Of a DNA stretch of 64,000 nt, positions 47,094 to 55,755 are shown one piece after another. Location of the stretch: contig OZ245788.1 in assembly GCA_965228065.1 (NCBI GenBank), forward strand, positions 2,604,001 to 2,668,000, written 5' to 3'. Both the position numbers and the translations under genes were made by a program. The DNA comes from Sphingobium_A sp965228065. Its GTDB lineage: Bacteria > Pseudomonadota > Alphaproteobacteria > Sphingomonadales > Sphingomonadaceae. The notes beneath the pieces are model-generated. The model made no database searches, was not told where the DNA came from, and saw nothing but the letters and a program-made list of their open reading frames with translations. Position 1 is the first letter of the stretch, and every line of letters begins with the position of its first letter.

Positions 47094-47792
47094 TCAACCG
47101 TCTTTGAGCACGAACGGGATCTGGACCAGGCCCGTGATCGGGATCGCTCGTCCATCGCGAACGGTCGGCGACCAGCGCCATTTGCGCACCGCGCCAACCG
47201 CGGCTTGGTCGAGCGCGGCAAATCCGCTCGATCGCTGCACCGTCACGTCCACCACGCGCCCATCCTCGCCGATCACCAGCCGCAGCACGACGGTGCCCTG
47301 TTCGCGCTTGCGGCGGGCCCCCATGGGATAGGCCGGCGGGGCGCCGCTCAGCAAATTGGTGTTGAGATTGGCGACGCTGACGGGGCCGGATCCGGCCGAG
47401 GGGGCGGCGGGCGCTGGTTTTGGCGTTGATGTGGCGACCGGCGCAGGTGGCGTGGGCGGCGCGATCGCCGCGACCACTGGCTGGCTGAGCGTGGGGATCA
47501 CCACCTTGGGCGGCGGAACGATGATCTCCGTCCGGGGCTGCGGCTGAACCACCTGCTCCACCTGCTTCTCGGGCTCGGCCGGCGGCGCCGGTGCGGCAGG
47601 GGGCTCGCGGCTCGGCAACAGCTGCAGAACCTTCATCTCTTCCCTGGGCTTGAGCATCGACCCCACGCCCAGCGAGAGCAGCATCGCGAGGAACAGGCCC
47701 TCCAGCGCGAGCGTGACGATCATGGCGGGCCAGTTGACGTCGCTGAGCGAGGCGGCGAGCCGCGGACGAAGGTCGGTGAGATCGAGCAGCAT
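47094..47792 (-). CDS. TonB-family energy transducer
   Basis: A 232-residue protein with one N-terminal helix ('MIVTLALEGLFLAMLLSLGV', about 24-43), a Pro/Val/Ala-rich periplasmic linker (about 60-150) and the C-terminal TonB domain ('PAYPMGARRKREQGTVVLRLVI', about 150-172, 'VRKWRWSPTVRDG', about 204-216). It carries energy from ExbB/ExbD to outer-membrane receptors. It lies with PepSY, PiuC and a siderophore-type receptor, so it probably serves that receptor. No exbB/exbD is in the window. Confidence 0.94.
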   Translation of the reverse strand: MLLDLTDLRPRLAASLSDVNWPAMIVTLALEGLFLAMLLSLGVGSMLKPREEMKVLQLLPSREPPAAPAPPAEPEKQVEQVVQPQPRTEIIVPPPKVVIPTLSQPVVAAIAPPTPPAPVATSTPKPAPAAPSAGSGPVSVANLNTNLLSGAPPAYPMGARRKREQGTVVLRLVIGEDGRVVDVTVQRSSGFAALDQAAVGAVRKWRWSPTVRDGRAIPITGLVQIPFVLKDG

Positions 47793-47847
47793 CAGAGTGA
47801 TCCTTCAGCCTCGGTCAAAAGGCGGACGGGGGCGTGTTCCGGGACCA

Positions 47848-48132
47848 TCAGTTGGCGACCGGAATGCGTTCCAGCGTCTTGGGGTGGAAGAAGGCCTCGA
47901 CCGAATTGCCGGCTTCGTCGAAGCCGTAGACTTCGTAGCAGCCATTGTAGATCTGGATCTTCTTGACGTTCCAGCCGGCTGCGCGAAGGTCGCGCTGCAG
48001 CTTGACCGAAGGCTGCCTTTCCTTGCGCGGGACGGTGCAGGACACGTCGCCATGCGCCTGGGCGGGGATTGCGGCGACGCCGGCAGCAAGGGCGGATGCC
48101 AGGACGAGCGATGCGACTATGGACTTCTTCAT
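47848..48132 (-). CDS. PepSY-domain small exported protein
   Basis: A 94-residue protein with a signal peptide ending 'IPAQAHG' (about 27), a Cys pair spread as 'DVSCTVP' and 'YNGCYEVYGF', and a single PepSY domain (about 40-94: 'KLQRDLRAAGWNVKKIQIYN', 'FDEAGNSVEAFFHPKTLERI'). PepSY domains often inhibit peptidases or help metal uptake. Here, between tonB and piuC, an iron role is likeliest. Confidence 0.88.
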   Translation of the reverse strand: MKKSIVASLVLASALAAGVAAIPAQAHGDVSCTVPRKERQPSVKLQRDLRAAGWNVKKIQIYNGCYEVYGFDEAGNSVEAFFHPKTLERIPVAN

Positions 48133-48171
48133 GATGTCGTCTCCTTTTCAGCGTGCGGGGCGGTCACCGGC

Positions 48172-48855
48172 TCAAGTGATCGCCCATCGGCGCAGCAGAT
48201 TGTGATAGATACCGGTCAGGCCGATCAACTGGGCATTGTCGCCATCCAGCTGGCTTGTCAGGCGCTGGATCGTCTGGTCGAGTTCGAACAGCAACACGCG
48301 CTCGCCATCGTCGGCAACCAGGCTTTCGATCCAGAAGAACGACGCCAGGCGCTCGCCGCGCGTGACCGGCGCGACGCGGTGGAGACTGGTGCCCAGATAG
48401 AGAACCAGATCTCCGGCCGCGAGCTTCACGGTCTGCGCGCCCGAACTGCCCTCGATCTCGAGTTCGCCGCCGTCATAATCGTCCGGGTCGGACAGGAACA
48501 AGGTCGCCGACAGGTCGGTGCGCAGCATCCGGTCCGATCCGGGCGCGCGCATCAGTGCGGCATCGACATGCGGTCCATAGGTCTGGCCGACGGCGTAGCG
48601 GTTGAAGCGCGGCGGATAGAGGGTGCGCGGCAGTGCCGCCGAGATGAACAGCGGATTGGCCCAGAGTTTGGCGATGATCAGCTCGCCCAGGCCGATTGCG
48701 GGCTCCGCGCCATCGCGCAATTGCTGGTTGTTCTTGCGACCGTGCGCAAAGGCGCCCGCGGTTCGCCCGCCATCCTCCCAGCTTGCCTGCCGCAGCGTAT
48801 CGCGAACATGCTTGAGCTCGGCGGCGTCGAGCACGCCTTCGATGATCACCATCAT
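48172..48855 (-). CDS. piuC: PiuC-type Fe(II)/2-oxoglutarate dioxygenase
   Basis: A 227-residue PKHD-type hydroxylase that usually accompanies catecholate or hydroxamate receptors (PiuA/PiuC). Its length is right for the family. The iron-binding set is His and Asp in 'YGPHVDAALM' (about 97-106) and His in 'SLHRVAPVTRGERLASFFW' (about 156-174), with Arg for 2-oxoglutarate. The ATG overlaps the stop of the FMN oxidase gene (ATGA), so they are co-translated. Confidence 0.93.
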   Translation of the reverse strand: MMVIIEGVLDAAELKHVRDTLRQASWEDGGRTAGAFAHGRKNNQQLRDGAEPAIGLGELIIAKLWANPLFISAALPRTLYPPRFNRYAVGQTYGPHVDAALMRAPGSDRMLRTDLSATLFLSDPDDYDGGELEIEGSSGAQTVKLAAGDLVLYLGTSLHRVAPVTRGERLASFFWIESLVADDGERVLLFELDQTIQRLTSQLDGDNAQLIGLTGIYHNLLRRWAIT

Positions 48856-49985
48856 GGCATTGGCACTCCAGCATGCGCAAACGGCACCAGTTCGGCGCGA
48901 CCGATATCGGCCAGGGTGGCGCAGCCCGCCTGGGCCATGCACGCTTCGAGTTCCTCGCGCAGCAGCCTGATCATATGCGCGACGCCCAGCGCGCCCGCGA
49001 CGGCCAGCGCATAGGCCTGTAGCCGGCCGACCAGCACTGCATTGGCGCCGGAGGCGATCGCCTTGAAGACATCGCTGCCCGACCGGATGCCGCCATCGAC
49101 CAGCAGCAGCGCCGAACTGCCCATCGCGGCACGAATGTGCGGCAGCCGGGACAGTGTGGAGGGCGCGCCATCGAGCGCGCGACCGCCATGGTTCGAGACG
49201 ATGATGCCGGTCGCACCGCGCTGCACCAGGTCACGCGCATCGGCGGCGTGCATGACGCCCTTGATCCAGATCGGCAGCATTGTTTCGGTCAGCAGCCAGT
49301 CGATATCGTCCAGTGTCGGCGCATCGCGCATGAAGCCGTTGAGGATCTGGCTTTGGCCGTCCTCGATCCGGATGGGCGCCCGGTTCGGGTTCGAGCGAAG
49401 ATTTGGGGTGTCGCCCGACGGATGAAAGCCGGCCGCGAGCGCGCGATAGCTTGGCAGCTGGATCGGCGTGTCCACGGTGAGGACAAGCGCGCCATAGCCA
49501 GCGGCTTCGGCGCGGCGGATCAGATCGAGCGTTTCCGTGCGATCGGGCTGGAAATAGAGCTGGAACCATCGGTCTGCGCCTGCCGTCGCGGCGATATCCT
49601 CCAGCGTGATCGACGACATCGTGCTGGCGATCAGGCAGGTCTGCGTTGCCGCCGCCGCCGCCGCAGTCGCGCGTTCGGCATGAGGGTGAAGCGATGCCTG
49701 CGATCCCAGGGGCGCAAGCATGATCGGATGCGGCCGCACGATGTCGCCGAGTTCGCAGCGCGTATGTCCGTGGCGGACCGATCGCAGCAGACGGGGGACG
49801 ATGGCGAGATCGGCGAAGGCGGAGAGGTTGGCGGCGGCTGTCCGGTCATGGCCGCTGCCGCCATCGACATGCGCGAACAGATCGGGCGCGATGAAATCCG
49901 GTGCCAGACGCGCATAATCCGCCGCGCAGTACAGGCCTGCGGGCAGTTCGGCGGCCGGAAAGGGATGGGGGTGCGGTTCGGTCAT
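48852..49985 (-). CDS. FMN-dependent alpha-hydroxy-acid oxidase
   Basis: A 377-residue TIM-barrel flavoprotein of the glycolate oxidase / lactate dehydrogenase family. Visible blocks are 'PIMLAPLGSQASLHPHAE' (about 87-104), 'WFQLYFQPDR' (about 142-151), 'IIVSNHGGRALD' with the catalytic His-Gly-Gly-Arg (about 280-291) and 'LLLVDGGIRSGSDVFKAIA' (about 310-328). It oxidises a 2-hydroxy acid to the 2-keto acid. It sits between the siderophore-type receptor (67 bp upstream) and piuC (overlapping), an arrangement suggesting breakdown of a hydroxycarboxylate-type iron ligand. Confidence 0.93.
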   Translation of the reverse strand: MTEPHPHPFPAAELPAGLYCAADYARLAPDFIAPDLFAHVDGGSGHDRTAAANLSAFADLAIVPRLLRSVRHGHTRCELGDIVRPHPIMLAPLGSQASLHPHAERATAAAAAATQTCLIASTMSSITLEDIAATAGADRWFQLYFQPDRTETLDLIRRAEAAGYGALVLTVDTPIQLPSYRALAAGFHPSGDTPNLRSNPNRAPIRIEDGQSQILNGFMRDAPTLDDIDWLLTETMLPIWIKGVMHAADARDLVQRGATGIIVSNHGGRALDGAPSTLSRLPHIRAAMGSSALLLVDGGIRSGSDVFKAIASGANAVLVGRLQAYALAVAGALGVAHMIRLLREELEACMAQAGCATLADIGRAELVPFAHAGVPMP

Positions 49986-50052
49986 GTCCAAAAACAATAT
50001 GGTCCGGGCGGTGAAGCCCGGACCATTATCGAGTGTTTGACCACAAAGGCCA

Positions 50053-52434
50053 TCAGAAGTTGAAGCTGAGCGTCCCCACGATCTGCCGCGCATCGCCCTT
50101 GTAGAGGAAGAAGCCGGCACGATAGACCGCCAGATAATATTGCTTGTTGGTGACGTTGTTGACGTTCAGCCGAAGGTCGATGTTCTCGTTGAACTTATAC
50201 TCCGCGAACAGGTCGCCGACGGTGTAGGCGGGCACCGGCTGGCTGTAGGTGAAGCCGGTTGCGGTCGTGGCGAAGGGCGCCGCCGTATCGGGCTGGCCGC
50301 CATAACGCTTGGACTTGTGCTTGACCGCCGCACCCATCGCGAACTGATCGGTGATCTGATAGCGGGTCTGGAACTCGGCCTGGAACTTCGCGACATTGGC
50401 CAGGGTCTTGCCGACATTGGCCGCGGTGAAGGACTTTAGCACCTCGGTGTCCATCAGCGTGACGCCGCCCTGCACCGACCACGCATCGGTCACATTGCCC
50501 GCAACGCTGACCTCGACGCCGCGAACGCGGTTCTTGCCGGAGTTGAACGTGCCCGCGGACGCATAGTCGGCCCCTTCCATCACGTCGGATTTCGTCGACT
50601 GGAATACCGCCGCGGTCAGCAGCAGCTTCTCGTTCAGCAGGTTCCACTTGGTGCCGATCTCGAAGTTGACCGAACGCTCCGGCTTGGCCGGGGCCGCCTC
50701 GCCATTGAGCAGGATCAGGCCGCCATAGCCGGCGCTGGTGCCGGAATCCGCTTCGCCGCCGTTGATGTCGGCCGCGGTTGCGGCGCTGGCGTAGAAGATC
50801 AGGCCGTGAGCGGCCTTCCAGGTCAGACCGAGATGGCCGTTCCACAGCGTGTCGGAGTAGCGATAGTCGGCGGGGGCGTTGGCCGGACGAAGCCCGGTCG
50901 TGGCGCTGAACGTGCCCAGCGTGAACTTGTAGTGATCGAGACGGCCGCCGGCGAACAGGGTCAGTGCCGGCGTCAGGTCGACAGTGTCCATGATCGTGCC
51001 GGAGATCGTCTCGACAGCCCATTTGCGGCTGGCATAGGGGTTCCGCGTGATCGTCCGCTGCGCCAGATTGTTGATGTTGGCGACGGGCTGGCCGTTGACG
51101 TCGGTCAGGCACCATGCGTTGAGCGCACCGGCCCCGGCCGTCGTGCGGCAGTTGAAAGCGCCGGCGGCGACGGATGCGAAGGTGCCGCTGTCGACCTTAT
51201 GGTTGGTATATTCGGCGCCGATGATCAGTTCGTTCTTTCCGCCCAGCAATTCGGAATTGAAGTGCAGGTTCGCCTGATCGGCGAAATAGCGGACGCCCTG
51301 CCAGCCCTGATGCCCGGTATCGAGGCGCGAGGTCTGATAGCTGCCGGTCGGGTTGGTCGCGGAGGTGACCGCGGAGGCCGCACCGGTCGTGAAGTAGCTG
51401 TTGTTCGTCTTGCCGTAGCGCGCGATGTTGGTGAAGTAGATGTCGGGCGACAAGGTGTATTTCACCCGCCCGGTGAAGGTGTCGATGTGCGACTTCAGGA
51501 AATCTTCCTTCTGCGCATAGGGCGGCGTTTCGTAAGGCTTGCGAACACCGTCGGTGGTCAGCAGGAAGTCGCCCAGATCGGGATTGTCCTTCGCGCGCAG
51601 ACCATAATAGTCGAGAATGACGCTGAGATTGTCGGTCGGCGAATAGAGGGCGGAGATCGCGATGCCCTTGCGTTCGCGATCCGCAGGGCCGCGATCGGGG
51701 ATTTCCATATAGCCGTACAGGACGTTGGCGCGGACGGCGAAGCTGTTGCCGGTCGAATAATTCACGTCGGCGGTTGCACGGACGTTGCGGTCGTTGCCGA
51801 GCCCGATCGATCCCTTGGTGAAGTTGTAATCGGTCGTCGCCGCCTTGGTGATCGCGTTGATCGCACCGCCCGAGGTGCCGCGGCCGGCGAAGGTGGAGTT
51901 GGGGCCCTTCGAGATTTCGAGCTGCTCGATGGCGAAGCTCTCACGCGTCGACATGCCGGGATCGCGCAGGCCGTCGACGAAGACGTCGCTGCGCGCTTCC
52001 TGGCCGCGGATGATATAGCGATCGCCGAATGCGTTGCCGTTCTCGCCGGTGCCGACGGTGACGCCGGGTTGCGCGTCAAGGATGCGGATGAGGTCGGTAT
52101 AGCCCGAATCCTCGATCTGCTTGCGGGTCAGCACCGTGATCGTCTGCGGCGTCTCCGCGAGCGGACGGGTGTGGCGATCGTCGCCTGAGGTGCGCGCCTT
52201 GTAGGGGACGCCGACCTGCGCGTTCGGGTTAGGGTCGATCGCCGTGTCCTCGACAGTGACGGTCGCGAGCGGGGCCTGATCGGCCTGCTGCGCCTGGGCC
52301 AGGGCCGCCGCCGGCATCAGCATCGCCATGGAAAGGCCCAGCGCCGCGCCGGCTTTCAGCCGATCCACGCCCTTGTCGCTGTCGGCTGCACGCATGCTGC
52401 GCGGGCGACGGACACTGTCGTTTCTGGAAATCAT
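50053..52434 (-). CDS. TonB-dependent siderophore receptor (Fiu/PiuA-like)
   Basis: A 793-residue outer-membrane receptor. After a signal sequence ending 'AALAQAQ' (about 46) come the plug motifs 'ETPQTITVLTRKQIEDSGYT' (about 94-113), 'RYIIRGQEARSDVFVDGLRD' (about 142-161) and 'LEISKGPNSTFAGRGTSGGA' (about 173-192), which are those of Fiu/CirA/FpvA-type ferric siderophore receptors; the barrel ends in Phe. ATG 52434 has GGGGGTA upstream. Downstream lie the hydroxy-acid oxidase, piuC, PepSY and tonB. A Fur-like box is about 160 bp upstream. Confidence 0.94.
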   Translation of the reverse strand: MISRNDSVRRPRSMRAADSDKGVDRLKAGAALGLSMAMLMPAAALAQAQQADQAPLATVTVEDTAIDPNPNAQVGVPYKARTSGDDRHTRPLAETPQTITVLTRKQIEDSGYTDLIRILDAQPGVTVGTGENGNAFGDRYIIRGQEARSDVFVDGLRDPGMSTRESFAIEQLEISKGPNSTFAGRGTSGGAINAITKAATTDYNFTKGSIGLGNDRNVRATADVNYSTGNSFAVRANVLYGYMEIPDRGPADRERKGIAISALYSPTDNLSVILDYYGLRAKDNPDLGDFLLTTDGVRKPYETPPYAQKEDFLKSHIDTFTGRVKYTLSPDIYFTNIARYGKTNNSYFTTGAASAVTSATNPTGSYQTSRLDTGHQGWQGVRYFADQANLHFNSELLGGKNELIIGAEYTNHKVDSGTFASVAAGAFNCRTTAGAGALNAWCLTDVNGQPVANINNLAQRTITRNPYASRKWAVETISGTIMDTVDLTPALTLFAGGRLDHYKFTLGTFSATTGLRPANAPADYRYSDTLWNGHLGLTWKAAHGLIFYASAATAADINGGEADSGTSAGYGGLILLNGEAAPAKPERSVNFEIGTKWNLLNEKLLLTAAVFQSTKSDVMEGADYASAGTFNSGKNRVRGVEVSVAGNVTDAWSVQGGVTLMDTEVLKSFTAANVGKTLANVAKFQAEFQTRYQITDQFAMGAAVKHKSKRYGGQPDTAAPFATTATGFTYSQPVPAYTVGDLFAEYKFNENIDLRLNVNNVTNKQYYLAVYRAGFFLYKGDARQIVGTLSFNF

Positions 52435-52594
52435 CGATACCCCCAATAATGTTCTTCGAAATTCGAACTCAATTCGTGGCGGCTGAAGCCGCCTTGCGTC
52501 GTGGCGCGACACCCTTGCCGGGCGTTCTCACCGCTGACCGCCAGCGCGCTTCCCATTCAGCCCCGAAGGATGGCGCTGAAGTTTGCTGTAGAAC

Positions 52595-52616
52595 TTGAGA
52601 AGAATTCGCATTAGCA
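52595..52616. promoter_or_regulatory. Fur-box-like site
   Basis: TGAGAAGAATTCGCATTA is a near match to the Fur consensus (TGAGAATAATTCTCATTA-type) with an imperfect dyad centred on AATTC. It lies between the siderophore receptor (160 bp from its start) and the divergent response regulator. Iron repression of the receptor operon is the likely role. Confidence 0.65.
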
Positions 52617-52661
52617 TGCGGGCCGTTACAATGCGGGGATGGCCTGATCCATGGCCTTCTG

Positions 52662-52696
52662 AAAGATTGGGAAGGTTTATAGAAATCCCAATCTTT
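52662..52696. promoter_or_regulatory. 11-bp perfect dyad before the response regulator
   Basis: AAAGATTGGGA (52662-52672) and TCCCAATCTTT (52686-52696) are perfect inverted repeats with a 13-bp centre that reads AGGTTTATAGAAA. It lies 36 bp before ATG 52732 and could be an operator or an mRNA hairpin in the leader. Confidence 0.6.
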
Positions 52697-52731
52697 CCCC
52701 AATGTTGTGCGACGAAAACGGGGGGCTGCGG

Positions 52732-53412
52732 ATGAATCTTCTGGTGCTGGAGGGTGACGGCAAGCTGTTGGCATTCATTCTCAGTAGCCTGCAGCAGCTC
52801 GGCCACAGCGTGCGGGGACTCGAAAACGGGCAGGAGGCGCTTTCGGCGCTGGTGAATGAGAGTTTCGATGTGGCGGTGCTCGACCGGCTCGTGCCCGGAC
52901 TGGATGGCCTGGCGGTGGTGAAGCGTGCGCGCGAGGCGGGGTGCCAGACGCCCATATTGATGACGAGCGCGCTTGCGGAAATCGACGATCGCGTCGTCGG
53001 CCTGGACAGCGGCGCCGACGACTATCTGGTCAAGCCCTTCGCCTTTGCCGAACTGGCGGCGCGCGTTGCCGCTCTGGGCCGCCGCCCGCCGAACACGGTC
53101 ATGCACGACCGGCTGGTCTTCAACGACATCGAAATGAATCTCGGCCGGCACAGCGTTACCCGCGGCGGATGCCTGGTGGAACTCCAACCCCGCGAGTTCA
53201 GTCTGCTCGAACAGTTGATGCGCAGTCCTGAGCGTGTGGTGACCCGTGCCATCCTGTTCGACCGGGTCTGGAATTTCGGCTTCGATCCGCAGACCAACAT
53301 CGTCGAAACGCATATGAGCCGGCTGCGCACGAAACTGAATCACGGCTTCGACCATGATGCCATTCGAACGGTGCGTGGTTCCGGCTATATCCTGCGCGGA
53401 CCGGATGGCTGA
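52732..53412 (+). CDS. OmpR-family response regulator, orphan
   Basis: A 226-residue two-component regulator: receiver (1-120) with phospho-acceptor Asp51 in 'VLDRLVPGLDG', acidic pair near Asp9, Thr78 and Lys101 in 'YLVKPF'; and a winged-helix DNA-binding domain (about 128-222, 'LQPREFSLLEQLMRSPERVV', 'NIVETHMSRLRTKLN'). All key receiver residues are present, so it should be phosphorylated. No histidine kinase gene is in the window beside it. GGGGGGCTG precedes ATG 52732. It is divergent from the siderophore receptor. Confidence 0.94.
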   Translation: MNLLVLEGDGKLLAFILSSLQQLGHSVRGLENGQEALSALVNESFDVAVLDRLVPGLDGLAVVKRAREAGCQTPILMTSALAEIDDRVVGLDSGADDYLVKPFAFAELAARVAALGRRPPNTVMHDRLVFNDIEMNLGRHSVTRGGCLVELQPREFSLLEQLMRSPERVVTRAILFDRVWNFGFDPQTNIVETHMSRLRTKLNHGFDHDAIRTVRGSGYILRGPDG

Positions 53413-53438
53413 TCAGCTGTCGGCCCGCAGGCGCGGTT

Positions 53439-53921
53439 TCAGGGGACGCGGGTGCCCCTGACCGGAATGGCGGTGGTCTGCTTGAGCTCCAGCAACGTGA
53501 CGGTCGACTGGATATCCTGCACGCCGGGCAGCTTCAGGATCACCCTGAAGATGAACTTCTGATACCATTCCAGCGATTGCGCGATGATCTTCAGGATGAT
53601 GTCGCGTTCGCCGAAGATCGTGTGGCATTCCATGATCTCGGGGATCAGGTCGATCTTCCGGTTGAAGTCGGCGCGCTGCTCCTCGGTCAGCGTGGCCATC
53701 TTCAGTGTGGCGAAGATGTAGAGGCTGTCGCCGAACTTCTTGCGGTCGAGCACCGCAACCTGGCCGGTGATATAACCCTCGTCGCGAAGCCGCTGCAGCC
53801 GCCGCCAGCAGGGCGATTGGGACAGGCCGACGCGTTCGGCCAGCTCGGTGGTCGACAGCGTCGCATCCTTCTGCATCTGCTCGAGGATCTTCAGGTCGAT
53901 GGATGTGAGGGCGTCGGTCAT
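53439..53921 (-). CDS. Lrp/AsnC-family transcriptional regulator
   Basis: A 160-residue leucine-responsive-type regulator: HTH (about 5-55, 'TTELAERVGLSQSPCWRRLQRLRDEG') and a C-terminal RAM/AsnC effector domain (about 70-150) that binds amino acids and forms octamers. It is divergent from the peptidase operon at 54228. An AT-rich dyad lies 54 bp upstream of its start (53975-53988), and similar dyads occur before the peptidase, aminotransferase and receptor genes, so it probably controls them. It converges on the response regulator with 26 bp between. Confidence 0.94.
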   Translation of the reverse strand: MTDALTSIDLKILEQMQKDATLSTTELAERVGLSQSPCWRRLQRLRDEGYITGQVAVLDRKKFGDSLYIFATLKMATLTEEQRADFNRKIDLIPEIMECHTIFGERDIILKIIAQSLEWYQKFIFRVILKLPGVQDIQSTVTLLELKQTTAIPVRGTRVP

Positions 53922-53974
53922 GGCTGTTTTTCCTGATCGCCGCCACTTTTGATCCGGGTTCGAGGTGGTTGCAA

Positions 53975-53988
53975 CATAAAATTTGCGG
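53975..53988. promoter_or_regulatory. Candidate Lrp-family site before the lrp-like gene
   Basis: CATAAAATTTGCGG shares the AAATTT core with GC flanks seen in the dyads at 54131, 60701 and 62016. It lies 54 bp before the lrp-like start and might mediate autoregulation. Confidence 0.45.
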
Positions 53989-54130
53989 AACTTCGCGATC
54001 CATTAGCTATTCTCGCCACCCGATTCACATATCGCCGGCCCTGCTGGATCTTGCATCCGGCAATGCGGGCATATCTCGAAACCGGTGTGGCGATCGGCAA
54101 ACGCAGGATTGACCCGCCAGCGTACGCGAT

Positions 54131-54188
54131 GCGGAAAATTTATGCGGCTGGAGGTGGCGTCGCGCGATCTCCGCATAAGTATTCCGGG
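54131..54188. promoter_or_regulatory. Pair of AT-rich dyads before the peptidase operon
   Basis: GCGGAAAATTTATGCG (54131-54146) and CCGCATAAGTATTCCGGG (54171-54188) lie in opposite orientation, centres about 41 bp (four helical turns) apart, ending 40 bp before the S10 peptidase start. Lrp proteins typically bind AT-cored 15-bp dyads in phased arrays. Confidence 0.6.
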
Positions 54189-54227
54189 ATCGAGCGCATA
54201 GGTTGCCGGGATCGGAGATCTGCACCC

Positions 54228-55715
54228 ATGAAATTCAGCTTCGCTTTAACCCATTCCCTGATCGGCCTTTCGATCGCCTTTGCCGGGCCGCTTGCCGCGC
54301 AATCGGATATCCAGGGCGTCGTGCGCGACACGGTCGACCATCCCGCGGTCGTTACCAGGCACATCGGCGTCTTCGACGGACGCAAGGTGCCGTATACCGC
54401 GACGGTCGAGGGGCTCGATATCGTCACCGGACCGAATGGCGATGCCGCGCGCATCGTCAGCTTCGCCTATACCCGTGACGGCACCGATCCCGCACGACGC
54501 CCGGTGATGTTCCTGTTCAACGGTGGCCCGATCGTCACCTCGCAATATCTGCATATCGGCGGCATCGGCCCGAAGCGCGTCGCCTATCCGGACGATGTGA
54601 CCGCAAGCCCCTCGACATTCAGGTTGGTCGACAATGTCCATTCGCCGGTCGATGCGGTGGACATGGTCTTTGTCGATCCCGCGTCGACGGGGTTCAGTCG
54701 GGTCGCACCGGGCACCGATCCGAAGACATATTTCTCGGTCAAGGGCGATGCGCGCCAGTTTGCGGCGTTCATCCGCACCTGGCTGAAGCGGCATGGCAGG
54801 GAAAAGGCGCCGGTCTATCTGCTCGGCGAAAGCTATGGCACCAACCGCGCCGCCGAAATCGCCGGCCAGCTTGCCGAAGGGCCGGATCCACTGCCGCTCG
54901 CAGGGATATTCCTTTACGGTCAGGCGGCGAACATCATCGAATATTCGCAGCGTCCCGCCAATATCGTCAGCTATGTCGCATCGCTGCCGACGATCGCGGC
55001 GATCGGCTGGTATCATGGCAAGGCCGAACGCAAGGGGCGCTCGCTCGAGGTTTTCCTCGCCGACGCGCGCAGCTTCGCCAAGGGTGATTATCTGACCACA
55101 CTCTATCAGGGCAGTGCCGCGCCGGAGGCCGACCGCCGCCGTGTTGCCGCGCGGCTTGCCGAGTTCAGCGGCATCCCGGCGGACTGGTATCTCGCCAACG
55201 CTCTGAAGATCACCAAGGAGCGCTATCGCGCCGAATTGTTTGCCGACCGAAAGCTGCTGCTCGGGCGTGCGGACGCTCGCTACACCGCACCGATCACCGA
55301 CAAGGGGGTTGCGCCCGATCCGTCGGATGTGCTGGGCGATGCGGTGCAGGCCTTTTTCCCGATCTATCTGCGCGACGATCTGAAGCTGGACTGGAAGGAT
55401 CCCTATGTTCCGGCGGTCGCGATCTCCAGCCTGGAGCAATGGGGATGGGGCGACAGCACGAGCCCGTTCGGCGACTGGCCCTATTATCGAGGGATCAACG
55501 CGATGATGACGCTCAATCCGAAATTCCGCGTGATCGTCGCCAACGGCATCTACGACACGCAGACCACCATGGGGGCCGCCGAACTGTTGGCGACGCAGTC
55601 CGGCTGGGATCATGCGCGGGTGACGCTGCGCTATTATGACGGCGGCCATACCGGCTATTCCGTCGCGGCGAGCGCAAAGGCGATCGGCGACGATATCCGG
55701 GCATGGGTGCGCTGA
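54228..55715 (+). CDS. S10-family serine carboxypeptidase, exported
   Basis: A 495-residue alpha/beta-hydrolase of peptidase family S10. Signal peptide ends 'GPLAAQS' (about 25). The triad is Ser202 in 'GESYGT', Asp443 in 'NGIYDTQT' and His474 in 'GGHTGY'; the oxyanion region is 'LFNGGP' (about 98). It removes C-terminal residues from peptides in the periplasm or outside. The long upstream open frame to 53949 crosses the regulatory region and is not used. It begins the operon S10-amidohydrolase-S10-permease. Confidence 0.93.
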   Translation: MKFSFALTHSLIGLSIAFAGPLAAQSDIQGVVRDTVDHPAVVTRHIGVFDGRKVPYTATVEGLDIVTGPNGDAARIVSFAYTRDGTDPARRPVMFLFNGGPIVTSQYLHIGGIGPKRVAYPDDVTASPSTFRLVDNVHSPVDAVDMVFVDPASTGFSRVAPGTDPKTYFSVKGDARQFAAFIRTWLKRHGREKAPVYLLGESYGTNRAAEIAGQLAEGPDPLPLAGIFLYGQAANIIEYSQRPANIVSYVASLPTIAAIGWYHGKAERKGRSLEVFLADARSFAKGDYLTTLYQGSAAPEADRRRVAARLAEFSGIPADWYLANALKITKERYRAELFADRKLLLGRADARYTAPITDKGVAPDPSDVLGDAVQAFFPIYLRDDLKLDWKDPYVPAVAISSLEQWGWGDSTSPFGDWPYYRGINAMMTLNPKFRVIVANGIYDTQTTMGAAELLATQSGWDHARVTLRYYDGGHTGYSVAASAKAIGDDIRAWVR

Positions 55716-55755
55716 TATGGCCATTCTCCACAGCAGCAGGATCAAGCATCCGTCC

